The position numbers were made by a program, and so were the translations under genes. DNA of 64,000 nucleotides, taken from assembly GCA_017591395.1 (NCBI GenBank), contig WEDG01004495.1, positions 1-64,000 on the forward strand, in the 5' to 3' direction. The stretch comes from Schistocephalus solidus (Eukaryota; Platyhelminthes; Cestoda; Diphyllobothriidea; Diphyllobothriidae). This document shows, in pieces, positions 47,161-59,225 of this stretch. The notes beneath the pieces were generated by a model. The model saw nothing but the letters and a program-made list of their open reading frames with translations, did not search any database and had not been told where the DNA came from. Within the stretch, counting starts at the first letter, position 1; each line of letters opens with the position of its first letter.

Positions 47161-47394
47161 TTAGCGTTCGAGCACGGATAAGCAGCCGTTAGTGGGGCGG
47201 TTGTTCAAGTTAGTTAGCCTGGCACGTAGTCCCTTGCACTGAGCGTCTAGATCGACATAGCAGATGATGCTGAGCGCGCTGGAGTGCCAAGCTTCGCGGA
47301 ATTCTCGCGCCTGTTTGGTGCTGAGGATGGTGATCACTTTAGTACCGTACCAATTGAAGCGGTGGTCACACTGAAGGGAACGACAAGGGGTCAC
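47161..47394 (-). pseudogene. Penelope-like element, C-terminal part of GIY-YIG endonuclease
   Basis: The 77-codon - strand frame contains CDHRFNWYGTKV, KQAREFREAWHSS, DLDAQ and GLRARL. This is the pattern at the end of GIY-YIG nucleases of flatworm Penelope-like elements (H.F.w..t.v......R.f.EAW.s...iN.hvDLd.hy..Lr.rL). The upstream GIY and YIG strands and the reverse transcriptase are absent, so it is a 5'-truncated copy as target-primed retroelements often leave. The Asn normally in 'iNrh' is replaced (SIICY). It is probably inactive. Confidence 0.6.
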
Positions 47395-47714
47395 ATCGGC
47401 AAATTGCTAGCTTATATTAGTTGATGCGAGTTCAAAAAACTATGGCTTGTATGGACAACGTGAACACAAGGTCAGTTGTCGCATCATATGCAGTAAATAC
47501 CCTTGCTTACTTGTTCTTAAAATAGGGCACACCTTACTATTCATACGGTTGCGCGTAAGTATAATGCCCACTTATGGAAGATAGAGATGCAAAAGCAGCT
47601 TAAGTGCCGAGGGATAGTTTCGAAAATTCTTTGCATGTATGGTATGGAATAACAATTCCGTGGAACTGTTTCCTTAAAAAAAGGTTTTGTGCATGTTCTT
47701 GATATTTAAAATAG

Positions 47715-48790
47715 ACGTATACAGCAGGATTTATCGGTACCAACAAATTTCTTGGCAGCTTATAAACTAAACTCATCTTTGCATAACGAATGAAAGTGGA
47801 TAGCAGTTTGAATTTACAGAAAATCAGTCCATAACAGCAAGGGGCAGAGGACAACGTAATGCATAATCAGGTCAAAGTGTTAGCTTAAAAACTTCAGAGG
47901 AAAGAAAATGTGGGGAGGAGCTAAGACAACTACAGCCATGCAACATCTAGGGGATAAAAATCACCAGGGCAATTGCAGATTGACCGCGTGGTCTAGTTGC
48001 TTGCAAAGGTTGGGTTTCTCCCTACATTTATACGCCTCTTCCAAATAGCGCAAATTCCGAGTTGTTCATGTCTGAACAAGTATTCGGAAAGCTGTTTTGA
48101 GGGCTACAGAGTGACTGCTGTCTTATAGATGTTTAGTAATCAAAGAATGTGATACTATATGTTCTCGTTTCAACAACTATTAAGGTTGCCAATTGCCTTT
48201 GCGTTCGCCACATGTACTTGCATCCACAAGTTCATGTGAATGCAGAAACTTAATTTGCAGTGGCGTGCAACGGCAATGCAGCCTTTGGCTGGTTGATTGG
48301 CAGGCTTCTTGTAAGATTGATAAAGCTTAGCTCAGCTGCATTGTATGCTCATTCTATGGTGCAGCGTGATCATCGCTTGATTGTATCAGAAATGTTGTCA
48401 CCCTTAAAGGGTAAATATATGATAACGGGCTTTTTCGGAATTAAATGTTCCATCAATTTTGGCCTTAGGGAGAAACCCAACCTTTGCAAGCAAATAGATG
48501 ACGTGCTCAATCTAAAATTGCCCTGGTGATTTTCACCCCTATATGTTTCAGGGCTGTAGTTGTCTTAGCTCCTCTTCCACATTTTCTTTCCTCTGAAGTT
48601 TTAAGCGAACACGTTGACCTGATTTTTCATTACGTTGTCCTCTGACCCTTGCTGTTATGTATTGATTTTCTGTAAATTCAAACTACTGTCCGCTTTCATT
48701 GGTTATCTGTGTTATGCGAAGACAGGTTGTAGTTGATAAGCCGTCATAAAATTTGTTGGTACCAATAAATCCTGCTGTATACGCCTGTTT
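47715..48790. repeat. long inverted repeat (two arms of about 350 bp)
   Basis: The left arm, 47715-48060, is the diverged reverse complement of the right arm, 48435-48790. The spacer of about 374 bp contains no gene. Shared words in order include 'aaacccaacctttgcaagca', 'ttgccctggtgatttt', 'ggctgtagttgtcttagctc', 'attacgttgtcctctg', 'gattttctgtaaattcaaac' and 'aatttgttggtacc' plus 'aaatcctgctgtatacg'. Many scattered substitutions show that the duplication is old. The open frames on either arm (47600-47854, 48260-48529) have no motif. Confidence 0.9.
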
Positions 48791-49769
48791 TGAATTCATA
48801 CCCGGGAAAAAATGCTTAACATTTCCCTGATATTTAAGACAATGTTTTATAAATCTGTTTGGGTATCATTGGACTGAAAGTAATTATGTGTGTGCTAGTT
48901 ATTTCGTAAGTTGGCCGGTAGAACAGGAGTACGTACACAGCTTCTTTTGCGGACCACAGGGCCGCAGTGTGCTGTCGTGCCAATCTGAATATTTACAAAT
49001 GCTTGTCTTTGTCAATTTGTGCTAAAGAAGGCAGTCTGCAAATTGCTGTTACAAAGAGCCTGAAAAACGGTTTGAAGGCAGTTTTTAAATAAATGGAAAA
49101 TTAATGGATGACGATGCTAAGCGAACGCTGTGTGTGTATACAGCTTTAATTTCCTTTGCACATTTAAGAAAGATAGGGCCTTACTATTGCTTATTAATTG
49201 AATTCAGAACCGTTTATGTAGAAGGATTCAATCAATTAATAAATTAAGATTTAACGGCACTTATACTATAGTTATTTTCTTCTTTACAAATCCGTGGGTG
49301 GTTTAATGGTGCTAGGAATCTATCCTGCAGTTTTTCTTAACAAATGGATTCATGGGCATCTTTAGCTCGTCAAACTGCCAATTCATAAAGGTATGAGCGA
49401 AGTTTGGTATAGGTTTAAACTTCCTTTCCTTTTAAACTTGACGCGTATAATATTTTTTTCAGTTCAATGTTGATACCTATGTACACATTTAAGAAATTAG
49501 TTTTGGCCAAAATACGTTTTTGATGATTTATCCTCAGGCCTGTACAATAATACAAAGTGATGTTATAGTGGCAAAAGTCTGAGCAATCAATGAAAAGTAG
49601 GCATGGGGAGGAGGGTTTGAAGGCTTCAGAGTTTGGGGGCCACACTCTAGTCTCATTTAATGCTTAGGAAGAGGAAAAGGAGATAGAAGGATCCGTATGG
49701 CAGCGAGCTATCTATTTGCTTCGTCGTCGTAACATGACGTGGCAGGAGATGAGAACAAGCATGCTTAAT
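48791..49769. other. no gene recognised
   Basis: AT-rich. The 76-codon - strand frame at 49415-49645 shows no motif. Nothing recognised. Confidence 0.5.
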
Positions 49770-50000
49770 TCAGCTTGGGCCAGGGTTCCTTAGGGACCGT
49801 ATAAACGCCTTTTGCGAGCAGATGTTTGGGTTAACCGATCGTTTGGCCACCGTTTTTGCCTTCGGAAGAAGCTGGTGATACCGAAACTTGGAGTATTTCT
49901 CCGGCACTTTATTGATGACTTGGAATGCTTGGTAGACGTCTACCAAGTGGCCGCTGCCAACCATGTAAGCAACAATTGCGCTAGAAATGGACATTTTCAT
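49770..50000 (-). CDS. small coding-like frame of 76 codons, unrecognised
   Basis: It starts MKMSISSAIVAYMVGSGHLV, continues DVYQAFQVINKVPEKYSKF and then a basic stretch (LPKAKTVAKRS), and stops at PGPS. Composition is balanced and less AT-rich than its flanks. An in-frame stop precedes the ATG, with an acceptor-like 'ctaaattag' just upstream, so it may be a small gene or a last exon. The helical segment loosely recalls a pentatricopeptide-type repeat, too weak to name. A 20-bp palindrome lies within it. The opposite strand is also open (49812-50012). Confidence 0.33.
   Translation of the reverse strand: MKMSISSAIVAYMVGSGHLVDVYQAFQVINKVPEKYSKFRYHQLLPKAKTVAKRSVNPNICSQKAFIRSLRNPGPS
49928..49947. 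other. perfect 20-bp palindrome
   Basis: cttggtagacgtctaccaag reads identically on both strands. It falls inside the coding-like frame at 49770-50000. Confidence 0.95.
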
Positions 50001-52924
50001 GCCCTAATTTAGAAGGCAGGTTTGCTCTTTCGCATCCACTTGCAAGGCGCCAAATCGGTCGAGCAATTTAATCTGCCCCACAGGAGTAAATTAGGGCTTA
50101 TATGCCCAGTAAAAAGTTTGAAGGGCAGTCTGTATTTACCTTCAAGGCGAAGAAGTGTAATGCTCGATAAAAAGAAGAGTGTATGCGTGATAGCCTGTTA
50201 ATGTGTGAAGATAATAGAATGGTGTCTGTCTCGTACGTTGGAGGACACTTTTTGTGTAAGCATCTGCCTACTTCAAAATGGTTAGTATCCGAATTCTACT
50301 TCCGAGGGACCCCTAAATGTTACACAGTATTTCTGTATTTTAAAATTAACAAGTGAAAACGTATATCTAATACCTCTGTAATCGTTTCAATCGTTCCATG
50401 GGAGATAAGCTGAAAAAGAGTGACTGAACTCTTTTTTCGTAGATTTTGCCAAAGTGTTTTGGAACATGAAATAAATTATCATTTCCGGATATTCTGACGC
50501 TTTCAATATTTCTTGGAAAATGGCAACTTGATGCAGTCAGAAGCAATTGCATAAAATGTAGGATTGAGATGATGTAAATGCAAGACTACACTCATCGCTG
50601 GCGATTTGTGGGCAGTTGTTGTCAAGTCGGAAGATTTCCCGACGTCAGATCCGGATCCTTACCTGACCCGACTTCGTTAAAAACTGTTAAATGATGACAA
50701 GTCTGGCGTTGAACGTAAAATATTAAGAAGTAGACGTGACAGCTGAGACCAGAACTACATTTGGTGACGTTTCATATTCCATCTTGAACCCACCTTCAGA
50801 GGCAGCAGCAAATACGGGTCTTGCCCAAAAAAGGCATGCACTACTTTTGTTTTTATCTTGCATATTTTTCGTTCCACAGCTTTTATGGGTAAACTTGATC
50901 TTATTCTGTTCTGTTGCCACTGTTACAGTGAGCTTTAAGACTAGACATCTTTTGACTATTTTTAGCAGTTGCTAAGTATCCTTGATCGCCCTGTTAGTCT
51001 TAAGTGACTCTTGGCCTTCCTCTTACTTGTTCATGCCATTTTTGTGTGCTAGTGCGCATTCACGCTTAATGTTTATTCATAGAGAACAATCTACTAAATT
51101 TCGTCACTTTTATTTGACTGTATTTACCGGACCCTTTATGAGACGCAAAAAACAAAACGAACCGGAATTATAATGATACGGCCTAATTACATTTAACTTT
51201 CAAGCTCCTGATTATAAATTGCATTTATCTTTAAATCTTGGTCATTTGTTATGAATGAGAGGAAAGGTCCCTTCCGTTGTAGCATTTACTGTCACAAGGG
51301 GATTTTATCCAGACGGAAATATCAAAGAAGACGTGTGAAATTGGGATGGCCACTTTGCCAGCCTTACCCAACACCCGGTTTGCAGACAAAGAGATTCAAA
51401 CTCCTGTTCTCTAGCCATAGAAGGTTATGAGTTTTCAACGGTCTTCAATTGAGCCACAAGCCTGATGCTCATTCTGTTTTTTATTGGGTACATTAAATAT
51501 GGTGAATGGACGCTCACCAATCAGGTTACGGGCCATGTTCATCCCGTCTAGGACCATCGCAAAATGGAATCCGAGAGATATGCTAGCTCATTATATATTA
51601 GTATAATGGTTTATCTTATTTTGAGTCATAGGGTATTCTAACAAGCGAACGTTTCCGGGACGGAAGACAAATAAAAATATTTGAATTCATAAAGCAATGG
51701 AGTGAATGCCGGAGTAGTATTTATTACGTGCATGAATGATCGCAATAGTTCACTCAAAATTCAGGAAATCTAGAAGGACGCTTCTTGGCTAGATCGAGGT
51801 CATTCACGCAGCAGGTTAAGACATATTGCGCTACGAGGCATCTGATCCAATTTCACCGAAGCTCGGTGAAGGAAAATGAGTGTAACATTTCCTCACAAAA
51901 TATACCGTGCACTTTTGTCGAGGAGGTCATACATGTGTTTTCCACAGACACCGGATGAGCATTGATGTAGCTTAAATTAGTGCGATTATTTAAAATTAAT
52001 ACGTGGTCGTCACATAATTATTGAAATCTAGCTGAAGTTTGGTGTGTCACTCGACCAAACAATTTCTGACTTAGTTAATGGGCGGGCGAAATGCCTGCAA
52101 ATGTCACCAAAGTGTCCCACATATTCTCAAAAGAACTAACTACCCGATCTCTTCTCCAAATGTTTAAAGGTCTTATTCGAGAAAAGAAGAGCAAAAACTT
52201 ATGAAGATTGGCATTTGTGATATTCTGCTTATGATAACTGACTACAAAACAGATAACTGCGGCTATTAAATCATATGATACCAGGCTAAGTTAAACGGAT
52301 CTGAAATGTTTTATAAAATAGCATTATTTTGTTGTTTTAGTTTAGTATCATCTAGAGCCCTCAATGGAAATAAGACCAGAGTATGGGGCTAAATATCTCC
52401 GTATTACAGGTGATCTTGCGCTTAATTGTCGAGGAAGTTGGGTTTAGATTTTTGGTTTTTTTGGTTTGCTATTGGGGTTAGTGATAAATTTAGGATTATG
52501 ATTAAAATGAGTGTTAAAGTTGGGACATGGAAACGTCTTCTGATTTCGCGCAGAGCCACCTGAAGTATGGGGGACTGCTTTTAACCTTTAGTACCAAAAT
52601 GTGGTCTAATCGTATTCGTTTACGACACCCTGTTAGTAAACTGTTAGTTTTCTACGCATGCTGAAAATTAATGTGACATTTTGCCGAACAAATTTACACG
52701 TCATGCAACTTAAGGGAGCTGTCTTATTTGTTAACTGATTATTGTGTTCTTGGCTATCTGGTCGTCATCCGCACACAAGGGAAAGATTTCCAACAATTCA
52801 AAGTGGAGGCAGACGCGTCCAAAATGGTACTAATCGTTACAAATCAAGATTAAGGTCGCCCCTATTCTTTTGACCCAAGATATCATTTGGTGAATACAGA
52901 AAGAATACGGTTGCTTGAGTTCGA
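50001..52924. other. mostly non-coding; weak exon-like frames
   Basis: The - strand frame 50552-50367 (..HFGKIYEKRVQSLFFSLSPM) ends at a donor-like 'cagag/GTATTA', but its phase does not join the frame at 49770-50000. The + frame 50736-50975 has a hydrophobic segment (ALLLFLSCIFFVPQLLW..) but no clear splice sites. A reverse-oriented tRNA-like B box (gagtttgaatctc, - strand) lies near 51390. TTAGG-type words at 52430-52530 may be another decayed telomere-like element. Confidence 0.4.
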
Positions 52925-52974
52925 TATATAAAAACTTCTGGTTGTTTTACCCAGTCGGTGGGAAGAAGGTGAGT
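52925..52974 (+). promoter_or_regulatory. possible TATA promoter with short 5' exon
   Basis: TATATAAAAA at 52925-52934 is followed about 30 bp later by an initiator-like 'ccagtcgg' and then 'aagaag/GTGAGT' (donor at 52969). A TATA box, start region and donor at natural spacing suggest the first non-coding exon of a + strand gene. That could be the one ending at 59225, but nothing links them directly. Confidence 0.25.
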
Positions 52975-55900
52975 AGATAACTCTGAAGTCACTCAGAATG
53001 AGGGAAATTTAACAGCCTAGCTAACAGATGGAACAAATGGCAGGGTCACTTGTTTTAAAGAACGTGTCTTAATTTGGTAACTCGTCATCATGAAGAGAAT
53101 AATTGATGAAAATATACTTTCATTTGCTTAGACAAGGAGGAAATCTAGGGATCATATAAAGTTTATGGCAATGCGAATGGTTTTCTATTAATTTTATTTT
53201 TTAACAACTGTAAAAGAGCACCTTTTCATTAAAGATGTTAAATGAACTTGATAATCAGATAGGAAAACACGGTACACTGTACATTTTTGTTAATAAAATA
53301 TACTGGAAAACGTTAAATGTCTGGTTAAATGTCTTCTGTGGCCCAGCGTAAACCTCAAGTAGAGATGGGGCATAACAGAACTTTGGGCACTTAAAATAAA
53401 ATACTATTGTAATAGAAGATAAAATGTGCCTTCTCAGTTAAGTGAAGGAATCACACAATTAGGTTATCTTGTTATTTACTATTGAGTAAACTCCTGTAAC
53501 TCTGTCATGCTTACCGAGACTAAAGTTCATTAAGATTTTGTAACTGGTTGATAATCCATCGTATGTTACTACCCTCTATACCTTTGGTGAAAGTTGGCGC
53601 ACGTGTTACATAAAACGATGTTTTCTGCGATGGATTAACTAAATTAGAGCTACCCTCCTTGGCGTCTGTGATTCTAATAAAATGATGTAAATGTAGCTAA
53701 TTAATTTTCTCTCAAAGTTTTAAGATACATTAAGAATTTATGTAAGATCCTTCAACATGCCTTCTTGTATTATGCGAGTACGCTGGCGGAGGAATGGGCA
53801 GGAGAAGTAGCTGAGAAATAAGAAGCTCATGTATTATATATATTCTGCGGCATCAAACTGTTAGTATATTATACCTTTGACAGGTTTTGATATTTTTTTG
53901 TCACGTTACTTGTGGAAAGGTTAAAATGAATACAATTGCAATCTACGTCGTTGTGCTCCCGCATGTCATTGTGCTTTGACTCATTTTTGCGCTGAAGATT
54001 TTCCAAAAGTTCGTTGTTATGCTTTTCTCTTCTGTCTCGTACTGTTCTTCAGGTATGGAAAACCGCTGCTGGTTGAGCAACCTTCCATTTACTCTTGCTC
54101 TGATAAGCCAAATAGATTGACTTGTATTCGATTTTTGTGAGCTTTTCTGGTTGAGAATTTAACGTTATCTAATTAATATCGTGTGAGTCTAAAAAATCAT
54201 TATAACATTATGAAATGCTGCGTATACAACATATTTTTATTAAATACCCAACGCAACAACGTAAAGGGAAGCCAAGTCAGCACCCACGAATGATACGTAG
54301 AAAACGATGTTCACAAACCGATCCAGTTTAACCTCCATGTCTACACTGCACGAAAGTAAGCCATGGATGCATTGATTGGAAAAAAGGGAAAAGGGGTAAT
54401 ATGTGACCCAACACAGGGAACAAAGGATAAGTCAACCATTAATACAGGATCGGAAGGGAGCATAATTTTTATAGATGGGGCTAAGTAAAGAAAAGGATAG
54501 CGTCAGACCATCTTTAACCCTATCCATTGTTTTTTTAGGGTTAGCATTTGTTGCCAAGTTAGTAGGGTCGCACAATTGTCTGTTTTCTTGAAAAGTGTGT
54601 GGATTGCGAGATCCGGTGGTTTTACCTCAAGTAAACCAAAATGCGTGATATTATTCCTAGCTGAACCCCTTTTATTCGAACCCTTAATCGTGCAAGAATG
54701 AGGCCCACTCTGCGCTATCTTGCATTATCAAAATAAAACGGATGCGTTTTGAAACTACCGGGGCATCCTAATAGTCACCGCTTGTAACGTTACCTTTTGA
54801 CTCGAAACTTTGGTCCTCCTACCGCCAACCAACTATTTTATGACCCCACTTACCCAACGACGACTGCTAACCTTAACATGCAGAATGGATGCAGTAAGGG
54901 TTAAGTCGCATGTACTACGGTCGCGTATTTCACGCTGACCTATCCTTGGTTTCCTGCGTTGGATCCCATATTATCCACTTACCGCAAAAAGGACTAAAGT
55001 ACAATGATGAGTTGCTTGGATAAAAATTAGCTTTACGCCGCGCGCTCCCCATGTTCTTACTGCGGTTTTCCTAGGGCAAGTCTCAACCATGAATATGAAA
55101 GGATGATGTCTATTCGCTTTTTGATGGTCCCGAGCCGCAGCAACATGAGTCAAGCCGCTCGTGTCTGCGCGTTTTTCCCTTTCCTGAAAATTTCATTCTT
55201 GTCAACTTGAAGGTGTGGCTAAATCTTATTGAATTATACGCGACTTGGTAAGTCACGTCATTCCTCCTCAGTTCTGTGGCGTATCCGACGATCCTCGTTT
55301 GATTTCATTTCCCAGTTGTAGTAATTTTTAACGCCGTTGCACCAAATACGATAATGTAATGCAGATGATCCCTGCCATGTCAGTTGCTGGTTCGAGGTTA
55401 TCTTTGGGCGCTTTGTGACCGTCTACAATTTGTGCGAACTTAACTTTGAGTGGCATGGCCTTGCGACTGGGAGCCTTCGCGGTGCTCGCCAAGATATGGT
55501 GTCGGTGCAATTTGGTCTCTGGACCTATTTATGCAGGCGCGGGTTGAAAAATTGACACGGGTTGTCATTCGCTCCATCTGTCTGTCGAGGCCATTGCAGT
55601 TAGGTTATCTACCTTCCGGTTTATTGGATTGTGGCAGACAAAGACATCAAATAGAGTAAACTATTTTTTTCATCCTTTTTAAAAATGTTTGATGCCCGAA
55701 TGTCAGCACCTGAGCTTGTTCGATGACAATGAACATAGTATCTAAAAATCTTACCCAGAATTTGTAATATAATATTGAAAGAACATTGATTCCAGTTGTT
55801 GTAGGAATACTTAGTTTGTTGGAAATATAAACTGATTAACACATTAGGATGCCAATCGCATACCCGTAGTTAAGTTCCTCGAACTTTAATTGTGTTTTGA

Positions 55901-57062
55901 GACAGAATATGGAGATTGGCGTGAGATAGACGTGTCCTTAGGTTAAAATAGCATGAATTACCAGCTTCTTGATTCACGTTTTTCTGACAGACAATGAATC
56001 AACCACTACCGAATAATTCCATCTTGATAGTCAGGGAGCAGACTTTGTTTGGGTGAAGGAATTATTAATATGGGGAACGCGTGGACAAACACTTGATCAA
56101 AGGCGGGAGTAATGATTCGATTTCAGCCAAAATCAAAAACTGCTGATAAATGTTTTAAATTAAGAAATTGAATGCATTAGATCAAGAAATCACCGCACAA
56201 AGTATGATTATCAATGGTGACTTTCAAGCATATAATGTAGATAGGTCTGTTATAGCTTAGCAACAGCATTTAATAAATACTGTGATTATCGTGCATCCAT
56301 ATCTGTTTGGTCTCTGATGATGGGCTTAAGCGTGATTTTTAATTGGCAGGTGGATTTATTTATTATTTTACAGAGTTAATATCCTATTCGTCTGCCTTTT
56401 ACAATTCGTTTTTTGTTTTTATCAATGCTAAATTATTTCAAACAAAACAAATGAACCCTAGTTTCTGATTTCGCTTACGTACCTCCGACAGGTTAAAGGT
56501 AAGTTGTGTAAAGGACCATGTAAGCCAGGCATCATACAGGGTTTTGCACCCCACTCCTTATTGCAAGTTACAAGTCGATTAATGGGATGTGAAATTATTA
56601 TCGATGAATGCTTTTTGCAGGCATCAGATTCATTATTTTAGGAAAAAGGAGGGTAGCCAATGGCCATCCGGTGACTGTAACGTAACTGTGGCTTCCGGCA
56701 GCTGCCATCTAGCTAGGCATTTTAAATGGACACGCTAGCTTCCGATAATTAGCGTCCAGGGTTTTCATGCGGTAAATCATATAGACAACTGTCCGGTGTT
56801 TCTCCCTGATAACTCACTGAAATTTGTGCACCATTGCCATCTTCATCATCATTGTTCTGTTAGTGATTTTCGATAAGGCTTTGCCTCTGAAACCTCTGCA
56901 CTTAAAGATAGGAATCAGGAAGTGTAGATAAGGTCACATATATATTAGATTCTAAATTGAAATTTGCCTGAAATAAATATTAAATCATTGCAATTCACTG
57001 AACTTAGAGGAGAGGAAGGTCGGTAAATGTGTTTGTAACTTTAACTAATTAAATTTTGTGGG
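52975..57062. other. no gene called
   Basis: AT-rich, except for a GC-richer patch at about 54780-55620 with overlapping motifless frames on both strands (54971-55153, 55328-55510, 55450-55659), which may be old repeat sequence. Nothing else recognised. Confidence 0.45.
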
Positions 57063-57386
57063 CTACACGGAAATTTTGACCGTTCTTGTTATTGCATAAT
57101 GTGCGCGTGCAAGAGTCATGAGGGGTGACTCAGGAGGATTAACGGGGGTTGTATGTTTGCCCAGAGTCTGGACCACGGAGGCAGCGGAAAGGGAAGGAGG
57201 GTTGGACTTCAACTGTGGCTTAATTATCTGTACGAGCTCATAAATATTGGAAGGGGATACGCACAGAATTACTTGCAAAATACTTTTCTCTGCGCGGGTG
57301 ATTGTTTGCCTCCAGTGGAAAGGTAAGCAGTTATTTGCCAGCTTGACCGTTTGCAGTATACAGTGCAATAGTTTCGTCTGTTGCTG
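57063..57386 (-). CDS. candidate terminal exon, unrecognised
   Basis: On the - strand the acceptor 'ttattctgttttcag' opens a frame of about 107 codons to a stop at 57063. It contains LLHCILQTVKLANNCLPF, RAEKSILQVILC and IYELVQIIKPQLKSNPP, then a Ser/Pro-rich end. Codon composition is more coding-like than the flanks. The open frame extends upstream of the acceptor to 57485, but that part is AT-rich. I do not recognise a domain; the helical Leu/Ile pattern suggests a soluble helical protein. No upstream exon was found. Confidence 0.42.
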   Translation of the reverse strand, partial: QQQTKLLHCILQTVKLANNCLPFHWRQTITRAEKSILQVILCVSPSNIYELVQIIKPQLKSNPPSLSAASVVQTLGKHTTPVNPPESPLMTLARAHYAITRTVKISV

Positions 57387-57485
57387 AAAACAGAATAACT
57401 TCCTATTAATGTATAACAGCTTTGAAGAAATACACCACAGAGGATTGTTAACGTTCTGGCCCTTGATATGCCATATTTTTATCAT

Positions 57486-58548
57486 AGACTGGGATATATT
57501 TTCTCATCTAATGTGGTCAACCAAAAACAAGCCCATATGATGGCTACAAAATGATGAAAATAACGTGTTAACTTCTTATAAAAAGTGCGTATCAACTAAG
57601 TATTAAAAAGAGAATTATCACTTAATGTCTCAATTCGGATGACAAATGCCATTTGGGTGCTGAGTTGAATGCACTGGAATTATTTAGGACAAACAGGGCG
57701 CTGGTGCAATGTGTGTGTAGTTTGTCAAAAGGCATTTTGGATAGCTATTACGGACTTATCCCTTAGCAAGTAACTTTTTGTTGCTTGGGGTGCCCTACTC
57801 AGGCTTTATTTCTTCTGACAAAGGTTTACAGATGAAATCTTACATCTTAAATCTTGGCAGTTTTCCTCGAACACGGCCACCACAAGTAACACGATGCTGT
57901 CAGGCACCCATATTTACTAGCTTTAAAATCATGTACAAATTTTATATGATTTTACATTTATCTTTTAATGTATCAGTTAATTTAATTTCATAGCCTGCAG
58001 TTGATAGTAAACAGTCGAATTGTTTTCAATGTGTCACTACAGACGGCAGAAGTAGAATAGTTCTGCTCTTACGCCTTTTTAATTTTGCATGTTAGTATTT
58101 GGTCAAAAGAGTACAGTAGGTTTGTAAATTACCCTCCTGACTACCGGAGGATGAAAGAACATATTTCTTCTCAGAATTGAACGCAGTATAAATCTCTTCT
58201 TCCAATGTTTGCTTCCGGTGTGTTTTATATAGTCACCGATTATATTACTTTGGAAAGTAACGAAGCAAATAACCACGAGCTAGAATTCCCAGAAAATAAG
58301 TGCCCTTTTAATAATAATCGGCTGTAATAGCGTATATACTGTTTTAAGGCCAATTTTGTCTAATTCCTGCTGCACGTTCATTAAAGTTGTTGTTATGGGC
58401 ATTGCTTTAGGGATCAAGCATCATTTTTCAGCATATTCAGATTATGAAATTTTTGTTTATTATGATTTAAGTTAAAAGTAACTGGCACTTTTCTTAAAAT
58501 GTTCATTTAAATCGTAAACGCAAAAACTAACCTTTTTGCCAATCACAG
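57486..58548. other. no gene recognised
   Basis: AT-rich spacer or intron. The 71-codon frame at 57778-57993 has no motif. Confidence 0.5.
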
Positions 58549-59225
58549 CTGAGGAGTACAATTAACGGGCAATTGTTCAAACAGAAATTAACGTATGAGG
58601 CATGCGTTCAGGTCAGGTTGAAAAAGGCATGTGTTAATTTAAGATGTCATCATGACCGGCACAGTGGTAATAGTGGATATTTTATTCTTTCGATTAGCAT
58701 AGATTGCTGTAAACTATGTTTTCTACGGACTGCCCTTCGACTGAATCTGCAACTATTTTCTGCGTATATTTATGTATTTTGCGTCAATTCAGAAAAAACA
58801 GACAGCAAAAGTGTGCGAATTTCGAAAAAAGACTGTTAATTTAATAATTTATTAACCAAATATTTACATAGCAGATCAGAACCAGTAATTTTAGTCAATT
58901 CTGACAATTTACTGCTTTTATATATGTGTGTGATGTTCTTGTGGACGCAATCGCACTGTGTTATTTTCACTAAGTTAATGTTTGTTTAATAGACAATTGT
59001 ATTTAACAAACTGCTTATTTTTAAGGCAGGGACAACGAATCCAAAGCCTGGAATCTTGACAAAACATGCGCGTGATAACTCCCATGCAAAATATCGTAAG
59101 TGTCATTTCCTTGTTTTTCTGAAATAGCATCTTTTTTCCCTAAAATCAGAACCTGTTTGCGCACTAAAAGCACAAATTTAATCTTTTCAGTAAAGACAAA
59201 GTTTGGCAGTTGCAGTGTACATTAG
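58549..59225 (+). CDS. 3'-terminal exons of an unrecognised gene (three exons)
   Basis: Three segments join in phase. The first is 58549-58611 (acceptor cctttttgccaatcacag, 63 bp, LRSTINGQLFKQKLTYEACV.., donor ttcag/GTCAGG, phase 0-0). The second is 59026-59095 (acceptor ttatttttaag, open only in the required frame, AGTTNPKPGILTKHARDNSH.., donor atatc/GTAAGT, phase 0-1). The third is 59191-59225 (acceptor aatcttttcag, LKTKFGSCSVH, then a stop). In the second exon both other frames contain stops, so the phase match is informative. The tail is basic and short-exon-rich. The family is unknown. An alternative last exon at 60226 cannot be excluded. Confidence 0.5.

Noticed and set aside
50736..50975. 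Presenilin-enhancer-like (PEN-2) hydrophobic exon
   Set aside because: The hydrophobic stretch FFVPQLLWVNLILF only loosely recalls the PEN-2 FLPFLWLVN motif; no splice support and no second segment.
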